Source of the DNA: Agarilytica rhodophyticola
GTDB lineage: Bacteria > Pseudomonadota > Gammaproteobacteria > Pseudomonadales > Cellvibrionaceae
Direction: 5' to 3'
Length of the DNA stretch: 64,000 nucleotides
Assembly: GCF_002157225.2 (NCBI RefSeq)
Contig: NZ_CP020038.1
Span: forward strand, 5,796,501 to 5,860,500
Part shown: positions 62,622 to 64,000 of the stretch, piece after piece
Layout of the letters: each line of letters opens with the position of its first letter
How positions within the stretch are numbered: the stretch's first letter is position 1
The notes under the pieces: model-generated
What the model saw: only the letters and a program-made list of their open reading frames with translations
Database searches by the model: none
What the model was told of the DNA's origin: nothing
Program-made: the position numbers and the translations under genes

Positions 62622-63276
62622 ACCATAAGCAAGGTTGGAGTAAACACAGTGTTAAACCGGCGTCCAAGTATCAAAAATTTACTGGTAATTGGCGACCAAT
62701 GACATTAGATACAAACACGCTTTCCTGGCATATTTGAGGTTTTTTTTACAAAATTTGTTACTTTTCGTAAAAATTACTGACATCTTCAGACAGCACAACC
62801 TCTACCGTCATGTATCTAGAAAACAAGGATTCCAACTCTTATTCATACCAGTGTCATGTAAAGAGAGCATCTTATTTAGTGTAGCAAGAACCTCAAAAAA
62901 TGCAGGTAAGCTCAAAATTGATATGATATATAAGTGCGAATAACACCTTGGACATTAAACCTGTGGGTACTATTCCATATTAATGGCGGTATATCGCTAT
63001 AGGTATATAGAAGCTAGAGCAGTTCATGGAGCTTAAGGACTTTGAGTGAAAGAAACCCTTATGAATAATACCTACCCTCAAAGCCGCAACGTGTTTAACC
63101 ACAACAGGTTCAAAAACTGTGGAAATCATCGCTCTATTGTGATCCAAACAAGCTTTAAGACTGAAAGGGGCTTTCATACATCTTATGAAGAGGAGCAACT
63201 ACAAATGCCTGCTGACACTTATATCAGCACTCCTTTTTAGCCATTAAACTTGTATAAGACTCAAAGCATGGCTAAT
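62622..63276. other. 655-bp region without a supported gene
   Basis: Short frames occur on both strands (for example 62980-63198 minus and 63046-63240 plus, which overlap each other), but none has a ribosome site or recognisable content. No hairpin or repeat was noted. Confidence 0.5.
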
Positions 63277-63738
63277 TTAAGCATGGGAATAATGATTAAC
63301 TTTATAAAAACCACGATTATCATTGCTTAACCAATAGTTTTTAATGCGAAAGTTAATAAATAGACAAAGAAAAATAACGATTATCCTAATAAACCCTGAT
63401 CCATTAAATGGTTGATTGAGTGTAGCAATCACAGCAAACAAACCGATAACAAAAATGACTAGATGTAGCTCTAGGCTGTGATATAACCACGCGTAATACC
63501 ACTTACGAAAACTCCCCACAATTGCTGAGACCTTGATAACAAGAAATAACAGCATAATCAAAATAGGCAATACACTCACGGAACCCGAACCATCTGATGC
63601 ACTTGCTTCAGGAGAAGGGCCTGACCCACTATCACCTGAGGCCAGTGCAATGGACATAAACAAACTCATCAAAGGGAAAAAGCTCACCATAAGAGGAATT
63701 ATTATGCTTAACGTCTTTCCCGACATTTCATATTTCAT
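63277..63738 (-). CDS. Small membrane protein next to an RND permease
   Basis: A 153-residue protein with an N-terminal hydrophobic segment (residues ~9-33), a Ser/Gly/Asp-rich loop (SGDSGSGPSPEASASDGSGS) and three further membrane helices (about 53-72, 85-105, 111-130). The basic C-terminal tail ends HYSHA. The ATG immediately follows the TAG of the RND gene with no bases between, so they are one operon. No family is recognised. It could be an accessory subunit of the pump. Confidence 0.72.
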   Translation of the reverse strand: MKYEMSGKTLSIIIPLMVSFFPLMSLFMSIALASGDSGSGPSPEASASDGSGSVSVLPILIMLLFLVIKVSAIVGSFRKWYYAWLYHSLELHLVIFVIGLFAVIATLNQPFNGSGFIRIIVIFLCLFINFRIKNYWLSNDNRGFYKVNHYSHA

Positions 63739-64000
63739 CTAAAGTGAACTCTCTTGAACGGTGTGAACAGTTTTTTTTCTTTCTTGTCGATAATGCTTAA
63801 AAGGTCTGTAAATATACTTCCGCCATAGTATCTTGACTTCACTAGGCAACACTAACAATGCGGGAGTTATTAAAAGTGTCAGTACAGTAGAAAATATCAA
63901 GCCATATACAATAGCGCTCGCCAGCGCAATCCAATAAGAACCAACCACACCACCGTACACTACCGTACGATTTAGCATATCCACACTAACGCCCATAGCA
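63739..64000 (-). CDS. RND efflux permease, C-terminal end only (cut by right window edge)
   Basis: About 87 C-terminal residues are visible: VSVDMLNRTVVYGGVVGSYW, then AIVYGLIFSTVLTLLITPAL and a basic tail. The GLIFSTVLTLLITPALLVL helix is the last membrane segment of an RND pump. The gene continues to the right of the window, so its substrate class cannot be judged. It ends TAG at 63739, directly followed by the small membrane protein gene. Confidence 0.8.
   Translation of the reverse strand, partial: AMGVSVDMLNRTVVYGGVVGSYWIALASAIVYGLIFSTVLTLLITPALLVLPSEVKILWRKYIYRPFKHYRQERKKTVHTVQESSL

Noticed and set aside
62980-63240. Two short overlapping frames on opposite strands
   Set aside because: They overlap each other, lack ribosome sites and show no family content.
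1-64000. CRISPR array, prophage, IS element, tRNA or rRNA genes
   Set aside because: No regularly spaced repeats, integrase, transposase, cloverleaf or rRNA-like stretch was seen.

Overview
The window looks like chromosome of an AT-rich, polysaccharide-degrading marine-type gammaproteobacterium. TonB-dependent uptake, secreted GH43-like enzymes, a YcgR/PilZ-type protein, an AlgP-like AT-hook protein and DinB suggest something near Cellvibrionales; this placement is an inference from gene content only. No tRNA, rRNA, CRISPR array, insertion sequence or phage gene was seen.

Layout. 1-2.1 kb: a nicotianamine-synthase-like metallophore enzyme with an MFS exporter (cut by the left edge) behind a Zur-like dyad. 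2.2-6.5 kb: a divergent RND efflux pair. 6.6-10.7 kb: a molybdoenzyme block, with a FdhF/YdeP-type oxidoreductase, a Tat-exported SorA-like sulfite dehydrogenase and a monohaem cytochrome c. 11.3-25.3 kb: two secreted GH43-like paralogues, each behind the same LacI-type operator, on either side of hypothetical and hydrolase genes, a four-gene LysM/OmpA/peptidoglycan-binding operon ending in an unrecognised 825-residue protein, and a tandem pair of spondin-domain proteins. 26.3-36.4 kb: a glycoside regulon with a TonB receptor, Na+/sugar symporter, GH31 enzyme, GntR regulator, xylose-reductase-like enzyme and Fe(II)/2-oxoglutarate dioxygenase, tied together by three copies of the palindrome TCTTATATAAG(A). 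36.5-44.4 kb: housekeeping and hypothetical genes, a TPR-methyltransferase and a TPR-Ser/Thr kinase.

44.9-56.5 kb: two divergent operons for purine and allantoin catabolism. The leftward one encodes a secreted adenosine deaminase, a GGT-fold oxamate amidohydrolase candidate, a TauE/SafE permease, a PucG-type aminotransferase, an adenine deaminase and an allantoate amidohydrolase. The rightward one encodes PuuE allantoinase, a DUF985 cupin, a DUF1330 protein and an AtzG/AtzE amidase pair. Read together they give allantoin to allantoate to ureidoglycine to oxalurate to oxamate/oxalate. The ring-oxidising steps (xanthine dehydrogenase, uricase) are not here.

56.6-64 kb: an orphan ExbD, DinB, a 1.5-kb gene-free stretch with degenerate ~48-bp repeats, a Lys/Ala-rich AT-hook protein, a PilZ gene overlapping a secreted-protein gene, and the tail of another RND permease at the right edge.

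The strongest candidates for new biology are the Zur-box/NAS/MFS metallophore locus, the LysM/OmpA/peptidoglycan-binding operon with its large unknown last gene, and the palindrome-linked xyloside regulon.
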